Positions 24,402-37,000 of a stretch of DNA of 64,000 nucleotides are shown here, one piece after another. The stretch spans positions 40,291,173 through 40,355,172 of the forward strand of contig OX637395.1 of assembly GCA_951799425.1 (NCBI GenBank), written 5' to 3'. Within the stretch, counting starts at the first letter, position 1; each line of letters starts with the position of its first letter. The stretch is from Ilex aquifolium (lineage: Eukaryota; Streptophyta; Magnoliopsida; Aquifoliales; Aquifoliaceae). The position numbers and the translations under genes are program-made. The notes below the pieces were generated by a model. That model had not been told where the DNA came from and ran no database searches. It saw only the letters and a program-made list of their open reading frames with translations.

Positions 24402-25950
24402 GGGGCGGAGAAAAGAACTTCATAGAAAATGTAACAGGAATAATTAGCTTAATGTTATTTATACCTAATTTAATTTGATTAGCAATGATCATATTCATTA
24501 TTAGACTCGTTTATTCATAGATAATAGTAAATTGGGTTAAAATACAGTGTTCATAAATAGGATTGAAGTAACATTATCCATTAGTTCATCTTAGTAAACA
24601 TGATACTAGAGGGAAATGTATAATTGGCATGCTTTTGACGGGTAGTTTAAACAGTAACAGGGACGAACTGTAAATTCAGACGTCTTGAGATCAAAGTTTG
24701 TTAATCTATTGGGATTAGGTTATGAGGAATTTATCTCTCATGAATATCTTAGTCTCGGCGTGAATGACCTGTCTTGTCCGAACCAGAAAGGGAATTAGTC
24801 GAAATACGCGTAAGTTAGTCAAGACACTCTTAACTATTGAACCAAAATAATAATAATAATAACAATAATTGGCATGTGATCAGGAGATTTTGCTGATTAC
24901 TTGTGGAGATATCATACTGAGAAGTGGGCTGTACATAAATTCGAAGAGCATATGCTTCCCATGTTCTGCACAACTGTCTTTGACTACCTTTCTCTAGTCA
25001 TCCAATTAGTCTTAAAAGTAGTGATGGTAACTCGTGGATTAGTTGGCACCTCCATTTTGGAACTTAAAACAAAGCAATGTAGCTAGCTCCAATGCAGAGA
25101 TCTGATCTGGGGAAGGCATTATTGGGGGTTTGATTACGATTACATATGAGTCCAAATGTAAAGGGTAAGAAAGGGTAAAGCTATTCAAAGTATTAATTTT
25201 TTTTATTTTTTTAGTTAGAGGGAGTTCAGACTTGTTCTGATTATTCTCTCGAACTCAGTGTATGTTACTATGGTTTAAATTGGGTTAAAAAAAGTATTAA
25301 ACTTTTATGAGAACTACTAATGCATAAATAATGTCAAACTAAGACAGATTTCTGTTTGAATAATTTTCGGTGCAAATTCTTCAAGTAATTGAGAGAGATA
25401 TCAATTTGATTTAATCATTCACATTAATTCGTGATAATTCACATTTATAGTTTGTTGAAAACTTTTGAAATGGCTGCTCAAGTTCAATAATGGTCAGTTA
25501 TAGTGGGGGTGCCCCATGATGGATCTTAGGAGAGGTGGGTCATGGCCAATTGGCCATCGTACTCCAAAGCTTTAGTAAATTCTTTTTTTTTTCTTTTTTT
25601 TAATATAATGATTTATAAATACTTTAAAATTATGTCAGTAAATTAATTGATTAATTTATAAATGCTTTACTACACTAAGGAATACCTTTCTTTTTATCAC
25701 TCAAAAAGAATAAAATACATATAAATTATTTTATTATTATTCATATGTTAATTGTTATGATAAATTAATTAAAAATGGAAGAAAATGAAGAGAAAAAAAA
25801 ATAAAGAGGGATGAATTGTAAATTTAGACACCATCTTTAAAAAAAAACATGAGGTTTTTTTTTAGTTTTTTTGGTGGGGGGTGGCGTGGGGTGGGGGAGG
25901 AGATGTGTGGTGTCAGTTTGTTTTGATGGCACTCAGTTAAAACAAGGACC
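23267..25950. other. Intergenic DNA between RAD54 and the next gene
   Basis: Mostly AT-rich with no convincing gene. A T-run joined to a G-run lies at 24361-24405. Minor frames (23687-23911 minus, 24001-24291 plus, 24901-25086 plus) have no recognisable content. Confidence 0.6.
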
Positions 25951-25956
25951 CCATTG

Positions 25957-25966
25957 TATAAATACT
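25957..25966 (+). promoter_or_regulatory. Probable TATA box of the small two-exon gene
   Basis: TATAAATACT stands 91-100 bp upstream of the ATG at 26057, with AC-rich leader-like sequence in between (about 25990-26050). Position and match to TATAWAWA fit a plant core promoter. Confidence 0.55.
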
Positions 25967-26056
25967 CGCATCTTCCATGTGAGGTCTTACAGTGAACCAG
26001 AAGAAACAAATAGCAAGTGATTGACTGTTCTTCTAAACGCAAAGGCATGTTTAAAC

Positions 26057-27408
26057 ATGTTCAACAACGATCAACAAGCCCTCTGCACTCCCATGGGTCC
26101 AAGAATCTCCTTCTCCAGCGACTTCTCCGATACCCAACAACAAATCACCAAGCACGACACCATCTACAGAGAAGCACCGGTGTCGTCGGATTTCGAGTTC
26201 TCCGTCTCCAGCGACTCAATGATCACCGCCGATGAGCTGTTCTTCAAGGGGAAGTTGCTGCCATTGAAGGATAACTGTGCGAAGATGACTCTGAGAGATG
26301 AGCTACTTGTCGCAGATGATGGTGATTATGAAGATGTGTTGCCGAGACTGCCGAGGAATTCGTGTCGGTGGAAGGAAAAGTTGGGTCTGAAGAGAAATCA
26401 GATTTTTCTGAAGAAATGCAATGGAAATGATAAGAGTTTGGATAGCATAGATGAAGTGAAAGAGCCTGTGTTTGTTCCTCATGAGGAGATCTATGCTGGT
26501 AACTTGACAGGTGAGATTGGCATTTTGTTTAGCTTTGGAATTACAAATTAATATTTGTTGAATCTAAGTTTTTTTTTTGGCTAACTGTTATCGAATCTAA
26601 GTTGTTGATCTAATGGATTGTTATATTTGGATCGGGTGGGTTTGAACATTGATGGCGTTCACAGCTAATCTAATCTAAGTCGTTGATCTAATGAATTGTT
26701 ATATTTGGATCTGATGGGTTCGAACATTGATGGCGTCCACAGCCAATCTAATTTACGTCGTTGATTTGATGAATTGTTATATTTGGATCGGATGGATTTG
26801 AACATTGATGGTGTTCACAGCCAATTTAATCCAAGTCGTTGATAACCGTTGGATTAGCGATGAGTTTCGATATTTAGATGTGATTCATGATAAATACAGA
26901 ACTACAATTCAATATAAAGTGAATGAGGATATACTATGGTAAAACAAAAAAGTTGAAGGAATTCGATTATATCAGTAGATTAAATTAGTAAATTAAATCT
27001 GATAATGAACCCCATAAACTCTTTTGAAAGTAATTTTTATCAAATGATGTTACTTGGTCTTATTTTACTAGTTTAATCCATTATTGTCGTTGATTAACAG
27101 TAAATCTAATTAGTAGACTGGAGTCTACGACTAATTCAACATTATAGCTCAAGTGTTAACATGAACGAACTGTAAATTTAGATGTTTTGAGTTTGAATTT
27201 TGTTAACTCTATTCCTCGTAAATACCTTAATTTGGGCACGGATATTCTACTTTTGATCAGATTGAGAAAAAAATTAGCTACGGTGCACACGTATACTGAT
27301 CCGAATATTACTGACCGTCATCATTGATTGGTTTCTTTCCTATAGGGGTTGTTAATTGTTTGTTTTTCTTTTTGGATTTCTGTCCTAAGTGCAGGAGCTA
27401 AATGCTGA
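26057..27408 (+). CDS. Small plant-specific protein of unknown function, two exons
   Basis: Exon 1 (26057-26510) encodes MFNNDQQALCTPMGPRISFS, then a Ser/Asp/Glu-rich part. APVSSDFEFSVSS is followed by MITADELFFKGKLLPLKDN and LPRNSCRWKEKLGLKRNQ. It ends NLTG at a GTGAGA donor. The best acceptor in phase is GTGCAG ending at 27394, which adds only AKC and a stop, giving a protein of about 154 residues. The segments 'SSDFEF-SVSS' and 'ADELFFKGKLLPL' recur in plant proteins annotated as membrane-associated kinase regulators or unknowns, so a regulatory, disordered protein is plausible, but no function is assigned. I remember AT3G19200/AT1G49500 as possible counterparts beside RAD54; this is unverified. 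The ATG at 26057 was chosen because the frame before it has no other ATG. An out-of-frame ATG lies 11 nt upstream. Confidence 0.7.
26590..26855. repeat. 78-bp tandem repeat in the intron of the small gene
   Basis: TTATATTTGGATC recurs at about 26621, 26699 and 26777, each followed by GAACATTGATGG and CACAGC. That gives a clear 78-bp period over three diverged copies, all inside the intron. Confidence 0.85.
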
Positions 27409-28380
27409 TGAGCAAAGCAAAGGAAGCGCTGCAGAATAACCATGATTTACCTGGAATGAGGACTTTTTGTTTTCGTATATTAGCTCTACTGTGTGAAGAG
27501 TCTGGTAGGCTTTTGGATGAATTTAGAGACATTATGATTTGATTTTTGCTTTAACTGTTACACTCCATCCATAGCAGCTACAGGGGTGTGTAAGTATGTT
27601 AAGGTTCATGATTTGTACAAATATTTGTAGGGCAAAAACTTCTATGTAAAAGTGAAGAGTGAACTCGGTTGCTACAGATAGTCCTCACATGATCCTCGAA
27701 CTAGGTTCCAAATTTCACTCATCTTTATGGTGTAATAAAGTTCTTTCAAAAAAAAACGCTTCCGTGTGTTTGTTAATCTAATCTAATGGAATAATCTCTT
27801 ATTATGTTTCTCTTTTGTCTGAAATTGGGTCTCTTCAAGTGCTACAATATCTCGGATATGAAGTTCATTTCACAGAATTTCAGAACATATAATAGTTTGA
27901 ACTTCCTAGAATCTGATATATATGCCACTTTATATATGATTTTTTTTGGTACTGGACTTTTTCCGAATTATAAGTGGTATTTACACTTTAAAGCACTAGT
28001 GCCACTCTTTTAACTTAAATTTCTTTGGGAGTTGAAATCTAAATGTTCTTATTGATTCCAAGTTGAAAGGCCTTTATTCCTACAGGCCCTAAGACATACT
28101 CTAACACATAGCACAGTTTTATTGTGTTGCTTTTTCGAAAATATCATCTTCAAGTCAATTGTTAATCTAAATTGTTACTCCATCTATTTGAACTTAGGTT
28201 GTTAATTTGATTTGTTGGCTTAATTAATTATTGTCATTAAATCGGTAAATGTATATTGATGATGCTAATTTGATTTGTTGGCTTAATCAATTATTGTCAT
28301 TAAATCGGTAATATATATTGATGATGCACAAATTGATTTTATACACTATCTGTCAAATTCAAATAATTAATGCAGTGAAT
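27409..28380. other. 3' region of the small gene and intergenic DNA
   Basis: Probable 3' untranslated sequence to about 27740, where AATAAA-like GTGTAATAAAGTTC precedes an A-run. A short duplicated phrase, AATTTGATTTGTTGGCTTAAT, appears near 28206 and 28266. No gene is seen. Confidence 0.5.
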
Positions 28381-28384
28381 AAAT

Positions 28385-28870
28385 AAAAAGAGTCAACATA
28401 AGCAAATCACAAATTAAGTAGTTCAATCAAGATGACCTACCCCACTGCGAAGGGTTAGGATGGCCTAAATGTTTTATTGCTTCAAAGAGTGTTGGCGAGA
28501 TACAAGATGTGAGAGATGTCCCCCATGTGTAGGTGGGGCTTACAATTTATAGGTGCATCCTAACAGATTGAGGTGTTTTAACAATAACATAAATGCTGAT
28601 TTGGTAGAGTTGGTGCCATCCTTGCAGCAGGTGAGGCAGTTGCAGAGAGGACGTGGAGATCTCCTCAAGACCAGGTTTTAGGATGGCGTGACTGACTTCC
28701 TCACTCCAGGATGACGTGATTGACTGGGTTCTCGGCAAGCTCGACTATGTTCGAGTCTCTTATGGGGCAGATCCACTGGGTCTGGGTTGAGCCCACTATT
28801 TTAGTTGGCCCTGATCTGAAGCGGACCCATTATCTGAGTTGGGTCTTGGGCCAGACCCATCATATATAGT
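28385..28870. mobile_element. Dispersed LTR-like repeat, copy B
   Basis: A diverged copy of the element at 11520-12135 in the same orientation. Shared blocks in order are GCGAAGGGTTAGG, TTTTATTGCTTCAA, GGGGCTTACAATTTATAG, GCATCCTAACAGATTGAGG, GGTAGAGTTGGTGCCATC and the GGTCTGGGTTGAGCCC-like end. No protein is encoded. Confidence 0.6.
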
Positions 28871-29474
28871 ATTATTGTTCAATCCATATCTTAAGTTGTA
28901 ATATTTGGACATTTGGAGTACGATATAAAATTAGAGAATACACAAACAGCGATCTGAGATGATGATAAAATGAAGAACGTAGACTGAGATATTGGATTTT
29001 TTCTTTTTTTATATATATATAAGTTGATAGATAACTAATGTGATTATTATATTTATTTTGATGCAAGGCAAAAATTCAGACAGTTGGGTTATATGCAAAT
29101 TTGAGAACAATTCTCACAAGCACCACAAGGTTTAGCATATCTCTCTGATCATTAGCATCATATTGACTGAGATTATTACACCATAATAATATAAACAAAT
29201 GGGATTTTTCGTATACAATAAAAAGGATAGAAAGTGAAATATATACTTTGAAATATGAATACATTTCAATCCAATTAGATTTTCGTATACAACAAAGGAC
29301 AGAAAAAAAGGAATATATATTTTGAAACATAATATATTTCAGACGTTATTATTAGATCAAAGTGTCATCTTTATTATTAGATCAAAATGTTGGTAGCAAT
29401 GTCATCTAGTGTCTAAAAATTTACCAAGTACCAAAACTATTTGTAGCCTAAGATTTTAGACAAAACCTATTTAT

Positions 29475-30290
29475 AGCTGAGGGTGTTCAAAATTCTGCTC
29501 GCCCGATCCGTTTCGCAACTTTTCAATTATACTCTATCCGATAATTCAACTCTCGCATTTTTTCAGTCGACTAATAGAATATTTTTTTAGTATTCTGCAA
29601 TTATCGGGTAGGAATGCGGAATACTTACACAATTTTTGTATTCTCACCTGACCCACTTGTATATTTATTTATTTATTTTTAAATAATGTGTGATATAAAA
29701 CGACTAGCGATATCTCGTGACTAAAGTCATTGTATACTGAATTATTACATTGTACATGCATTGGAATGTGTGTTAGAGTGTATGTATGTATGTGCATCTA
29801 TGTGTTGTGGAGTGTGTGTTGGATTTTTGAAATTTGGGAGGAAAAATGTGTGTTGGGTGTGTGAAATTTGGGGGGAAAAATATACCCCCCATAAGTTCAA
29901 ACTCTCATCTGTTTTATTATATAGATATTGTTTTGTTTGTCATAAAACAACGTCGTTTAGGAAACATATGACCCTGATTAAAAAAATAGGAAACATATGA
30001 TTGTGTTTTATTTATGGTGTTTTAGACTATTAGAGAACATATTAATCAGATTTATTGTGTTTTATTTAGTTTTATTAGTTTATTGTGTTGGTTTTATATA
30101 TTTTTATATTATATTTTAACAGTCTAGTTGTAAAAGTAGTCCTAAATTTGGTAATTGAGTTGTTAAAATGACCCAAAAATTAATAATTTAAAGTTTAAAA
30201 TTTTATTAAGCATTATGTATTCCTACCTGACCATCCAAGCCGATTTTTTGACGAAATTCGGCGCGGAATATTACCCTCAATCAGGTAGGG
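29475..30290. mobile_element. Possible degenerate transposon with poor terminal inverted repeats
   Basis: The left end TGAGGGTGTTCAAAATTC (from about 29478) resembles the inverted right end TGAGGGTAATATTCCG (about 30270-30285). The interior has no gene. The match is weak and no target duplication was found. The flanking stretch up to 31035 is AT-rich and gene-free, ending in the promoter of the SDR-MDR gene. Confidence 0.3.
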
Positions 30291-31035
30291 TCAGCCAAAG
30301 AAATAGTCTTCCACAAACTCATCGCCTTAGAACATGAAATCCAAAAAATTGTACCCATCGACTCGGGTGAACAACCTTATTTATAGCCACTTAATGAAAT
30401 TGGAAATTTCATAACACCACATCAAAAAAAAAAAAGAAAAAAAAATTTAGAACTCAACAAACAAAAAAAAAAAAACAAAAAAATGTACCTGGCGTGTAAG
30501 CATATAAATGAATCGTATTTGAGTTATATTTTAATTGTTCTACGTCCGAATTGGATTTAAAATTCTAACTTGAATACTAAAGGATATTTTCTTTCATCAT
30601 ATAGAAAATAGATATTTCAATACAAAAATATAATCCAATTCAATCTGAATACAATTTATTAAATTTTTAACTTAATTCCATCAAATAATTCTATAGATTT
30701 GGTTTCCAATTAGAATATTTATGTGTCTAATTCGATTCAAAATTCAATCAAAATTTTAAAATAAAATCCAATCTATCGGTCCACTAACGTATGAACCCGT
30801 TTTGGTAACATACCCCTAAAATCTAACGGTCCAATGCCGTTTATTCCGCATTTCATCGCCTTCGAAAAGATAGAATTAGAGGCGGCAACTACATAACCGG
30901 ACGGACGTGAAAAAAAAAATTCAAAATAAATACACACAGCTGTGAGGACTGAACCATCAGTCTCACCGCCTTCACTCTGACTTCTTTCCTCCGCTACAGA
31001 CTGTGATCAAACCCTAGGCGGATAATACGAGAACG

Positions 31036-34000
31036 ATGGAGCTCAAGCCTGGCCTATCAGCTTTGGTCACCGGAGGCGCCTCTGGAATCGGTAAAATTTC
31101 ATAGTCTTTCCGATTTGTTGGTTTCTATATCCAATCCGTGTTGATTCAGAGGTACAGTTCTTACATATATTCAACATGTCATCTTCTTTTGGATTCCTTG
31201 CTCTCCATATCGACTGTTTGTATTGATACAGAGATACAGTTGTATGTTTCTCATCTTTTCGATTTCTTGCGATGTACCTTTCTCTTCTTGTTTTCAATTT
31301 TTGATTTCCATTCGCATTGTTTGTGTTGTTACAGGGATACAGGTATGTATTTTTCTCATATTTTGTTTTCCATATCCACTGTTTGTGTCGATGCAGTGAT
31401 AACGTTCAGATATATGTATAATATGAATCTTTTTCATCTTCTTTTGGGTTTCTTGCTTTCCATATCCATTGTTTGTGTTCATATATATGTATAATATGTA
31501 TCTTTCTCTTCTTTTCAATTTCTTGTTTTCCAAATCCACTGTTTGTGTTGATACAGCATATGAGTATCTATGAATATGGATATGTATAATATGTAGATTT
31601 ATCTTCTTCTTTTCAATTTCTTGCTTTCTCTATCCACTGCTTGCATTGATACAGAGATAAAGTTCGTATCTATAAGTATGGATAAAGTTCGTAATTATGT
31701 GTGTTATAGATAATAGGTGAGGATGTTGTATAGACAATAGGTATCTTTCGCATCTTCTTTTCAATTGCTTGCTTTCCATATCCACTATTTGTGTTGATAC
31801 ATCTTCTTTTCGATTTCTTTCTTCCATGTCCACTGTTTTTGTTGATACAGGGATACAATTCACATGTATATGTAATATGTATGTGTTGTGGTGGTTCACA
31901 TGTAGGCAGAGCTCTTAGCTTGGCTCTCGCACAGAAGGGAATTTTTGTTACTGTTGTTGATTTTTCTGAAGAGAGGGGAAAGGAAGTTACATCCCTTGCT
32001 GAAAAGGAGAACGCCAAATTTCATCCAAAGTTGGAATTTCCGACCGCTATGTTTCTAAGATGTGATGTTTCAAATACAAGTGAGTGAAGTTTTGTATTCA
32101 CGATGTGAAAAAAAAAATTCAGCACTTGTTTTGTTTACAAGGCTTGAGATGGAGATGCAACTAATTTTCTACAGTGACTACATTTACATGAAATAGTAAA
32201 TTGTATCATCAAGTTCACTGTTATGTCTCTGCAATGAATAGTGGTGTGTCCTATCTTTTTGTTGAGTCATATTTAGTGTCATGGCCGGTTCATGTGAAAA
32301 ATATGCTTTGCTATTTCTTTGTGCTCTTTAAAGCCTTGTGTTTTCATAGCAAACACACTTTTGAATTTGGTGCTATAATCACAAACATGTGCAACCTTTG
32401 ATCTTGAGGTAGTTGTGATCTTTATATTTGACTCACTTCACATAGATGTCATTCTCAATAGCTTATATTATGCTTGGTTTAAGGTGGAGATTCAAGGAAC
32501 TGAAAAATGATATATAATTCGAAGTATATCAGTCATATGGAGAACCAATGAGTGGTTGTTTTGCTCCCATGGTATCTCACTCAAACTTCCAAGTGATTAA
32601 CATTTACATTATTAGCTAGAGACTGCTTGTCTTTGATAATGTGTCATTGGGGATGTCTAATCGTGCTACAGAACTCACTGGAGTGATAAGATCAAAATTT
32701 TGATTGCAACTTCATTGCCATACGCACCAAGATAAAAGTTGTTTATAAACAGATAGAAGTCTGCCTTTTCATTATTCATGATTAATTCTATTGTGTTGTG
32801 CTTGTCTTTCTACATAGAATAATTCTGCAATATAATATATAGTTGTGTTTTGAAAAATTGCATTAATCTTTCTACTTTAAACAGGAGAACTGAATGCTAC
32901 TTTTAAAAAGCACTTGGAGACATATGGAGGCTTGGACATATGCATTAATAGTGCAGGCATTGGAAATCCAGTGCCATTCCATAAAGATCAAACTGATGGT
33001 TCTGGTTCATGGAGACACACTATAAATGTGAACCTTAATGCAGTTATAGACTGCACGCGCCTTGCGGTAACATTGTTTTCATCACTAGCTATCAATTTGC
33101 TGTCATCGCACTTGTATGTATCCTGTTTACTGGAAGTTCTTGTAATTTGATAGACGAATGTTTATGATATATGCTTTTTTTTTGCATAGAAGTCATTATC
33201 TCCTGAAATAATATTTGCTTGGCACTTGGTGGTAGTATGGTATTAGGGAGGGAGGACAATTTTGTCATAGACTCATTTCTTTTTTGTGTTTCTTTGTACT
33301 ATTTTGACTTCCATATATATGATCTATTATTTGGAGTAACGTCTTCAATACATAGCGACATATCATTATGTTTAATTAGGACATGGCTTTCAAGGTGCTG
33401 AGTTGTATTAGAAAGTGAATTTTAAGCACCTTCTCTGTCTTTGTCATTGTTCATGTTAAGACTGAAAAGTTAACATAAAAGGAGATTTGATTTATCATTG
33501 CTTTAGTTTGGGAGAGGTCTACCCTTTCCTATGCTGAATATAATAGTCTTCTTGTTGTGCCGTTGCTTGAAAGTCTCGTGTACTCTCTCTGCATGGTAAC
33601 TTTTCGTGGTATTATCTGTAATTGTTATTTTAACATTTGACTTGACACAATCTATATTCACTGCCTTTGTGTGGGGAGTGGGGACATATCAGTGATTGCA
33701 TAATCTTTTCCACTCATGGCTTGCAACTAGAATTGGCTTCTTCCTTTGTGACACAATGTAATTTGACTCTCGAAGTTTTCTTTCCATTCTTGTAAGTGGT
33801 TCTGTTATCTGCTTTACTCTTCTTGACTTTTAGCTCTTAATTTTTGAAGGAGTTGCTCTATATTTGTATTGCAATAATTTTCTGTCCCTTCAAAAAAATT
33901 GTGTCTTCATTTTTGTGGAAATTTTACTGACTGACTTTGGTTAAAGGAAGGAACAGATAAGGTTTATTGGTTCCTTGGTTTGTTTGCTCTAAAGATTTTA

Positions 34001-37000
34001 TGTTCTATTTGATTGATATCCTATATTAGCAAGAACCATCATAGCTAGAAAACAATCTTAGAATTTTAAGCTCCCGTGTGTTTCTCAAGTATCACGTAGT
34101 TGTTCTGGAAAAGTGGTCCCTGTAGTGAGATGAAGGATGAGTAAATTTGGTTGAACAGGGCACACATCTTATGCTTTATGATCCATATAGGTTGCTACCA
34201 ATGAAGCAAAAAAGATGGAATATGGTGTTCTCACAGATTCTCTATGTGATAAGTGATAACCCAATATATATATATATATATATATATATCAATGGGTCAA
34301 AGGTGCTTGAATTTGTGGGATAACATGTGAAGAGAGAAAATAGATCGTAATAGTGGCTTAACAAATAAAGAACAGAAGAGAGAACTTACCAATAAAAAAA
34401 AAAAGAGAAGTAACTGACAATGTATCAACGGTGCTTTAGTTAGTGGGATCAGATGTGAAGAGATCAAATGGGTTGTGCTAGTGGGAAAACAAGTCAAGAG
34501 AAAACTTATCGAAAACAAAAGGAGAACACGTGTAGAAAATAGAGAGAAATTAAACGGAATCCCTTATCAGTTTCCTTTAATTATGGACATGATATATTGC
34601 AGAAAATGGTGCCTTGAAAAAAATAGCATACATAATTTTCGTACGGCTCTGAATATATATAAGGGGGTTATGGGTTCCTTTGCAAGGGGGGGGGGGGGGG
34701 GGGGGGGGGGGAGGGAGGGAGGGAGAGAGAGAGATGCCATACGAGAGAAAGGGCTCATAGTTGACATATTATATAGAAAAAAAAGACAGTATGTGAGCCT
34801 AGGAGATAAAGAAGAGGAGAGCTATTTGATCAAAAGATGGAAGGGCTAAATCATGTCCGAATTTTTTTATGGGATTTGGGAGGATTGTTCTTATTACATT
34901 GGTCTTCAAATCCATTGGTTTCAATTGATGAGTTAAGTGATTTATTGCACAATATGCATTCTTATTTAAATCTCTTTGCAAAGAGTTTGTTTTATTGTTA
35001 TCGTCATTGGATTTCGATTGATTATTCAATTGTTGATTTTTTATGTTCGTTTGTAAACTAAATTACCGTTAAATTACACCAAAAATATAGAGCACTAAAA
35101 AGCTCAAAGCAATTAATATAATCCCCCAAAATTGACCGCTATGACTTCAATATTCTTCAATTCTTTCATTGTTCCAATTTCTTTATTATCTGAATTCAAC
35201 TTGCATCTGGGAGATGTTAATGGGAGTGAGCTTGGGAGGCCTAGTAAGTAATTTATAGCACAATATATGAAGACAAAAGATCAAACGATAATCGAACCAC
35301 CAATTGTAGAAGCACATAATAAATTGAACACTTATCCCAAATCCCTTCATAAATCATACAAAATCCAATTGGCCAATCCTTTAAATCACTCGTGGCTTCA
35401 TACTTAGTTCGTCTCAGCTACATGCTAGGCACTACTCAATACATTTCATTCTAACACACCCCTCAGAGCCACATACACATCTTAATACCATAACCATGCC
35501 CCTGAGTGTGCGTGACGAATGTGTCAATGCATCCCAAACAGTCCAGCAACAAAAATATTTACAACACAACAAATACGACACATTTGAACAAACATAAAAA
35601 ATCAATAGTTGAACAATCAATCAGAATTCAACGTCGACAACAACGAAACAAACTCTTTGCAAAGAGATTTAAACAATGTTGCATATTGTGCAATAAATCG
35701 CTTACCTCATCAATCGAGCCCAATGGATGTGAAGACCAATAAATCAAGAACAATCCCCTCTCAAATCCCATAAAATCCGAACATCATTTAGCCCTTCCAT
35801 TTTTTGATCAAACAACTCTTTTCTTTTTTATCTTCTTTGCTCATATTCCATTTTTTTTTTGTATAATATGTCAAATAGACCATTAGCCCTTTATATATCT
35901 CCCTCCCAAAGGAACCCGTAACCCTGCATATATATTCAAATACCTACGGAAATTGTGTATGTTATCATATTCAATGCAACATTTTCTGGCATATATCACG
36001 TCCATAATTGAAGGAAACTGATAAGGGATTCCTCCTAATTTCTCTCTAGTCTCTTCACGTGTTCTTCTTTTGTTTTTATAAGTTTTCTCGACTTGTTTTC
36101 CCAATAGCACAACAAATTTGATCTCTTCCCTTCTGATCCCACTAACTAAAACACCGTTCACACATTGTCAGCTGTTTCTCTGTCTCTTTTTTTTGTTATT
36201 GGTAAGTTCTCTCTTCTATGCCTTACTTGTTAAAGCCACCGTGACAATCTATTTTCTCACTTTTCATGTTATCACCTCTTATCCTTGTTGGTGACTGCTT
36301 CAAATATTTAGTTCCATTTTCTAAGTTCTCGAACAACGATTAATAGACGTAGAGTTACTATTATGCTTCTTGTTGTGAGTTATTTGTATTGATGGTATTT
36401 TTGTTGAGTTTTCCCTCTACGTCTATCAACTCTAGATTGCATCTGGTTCCGAGATGGTTTGTTCTTTGCTCACATTGTTCATGTTCTGTTTCTTGGTCTT
36501 TCTCGTTTGTCAACTTTTGTATACTGATCTAAATGTGGTGAGCAGATTCAAACAATGCAAACTGCACAGAAGCCTGGTGTAATCATAAACCTTGGGTCTG
36601 CTTCAGGACTTTATCCAATGTATACGGATCCGATCTACTCAGCCTCCAAAGGTCTGTTGTTTTGTGCTGCTCCACATTATTGATTATTCTGTTTATAGTT
36701 TTAACCTTTTTCCTTTTTCTGTAATTAGTTTTGACTGACGATTTGTATTTGTCCATGATACACTTAATGCATATGTACCTCGCAGCAAATACACAAGTTT
36801 TGATTTGTCTCTTAGTATTGTTTTTGGGCCTTGATTTTTTTTCCTGAATTCTAAACAGGGGGTGTGGTACTATTTACCAGATCACTTGCTCCTTTCAAGC
36901 GTCAAGGAATTCGTATTAATGTACTTTGCCCTGAGGTAAAAGTTGTCTTTATAATTGTGGATACATCTGTTTGCTAGCAAGAAACAAAAGTTACCTCCAG

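Noticed and set aside
34475-34849. 124-codon plus-strand frame in intron 3
   Set aside because: It lies in the inverted repeat arm and crosses a G-run; the mirrored arm has a different frame without conservation.
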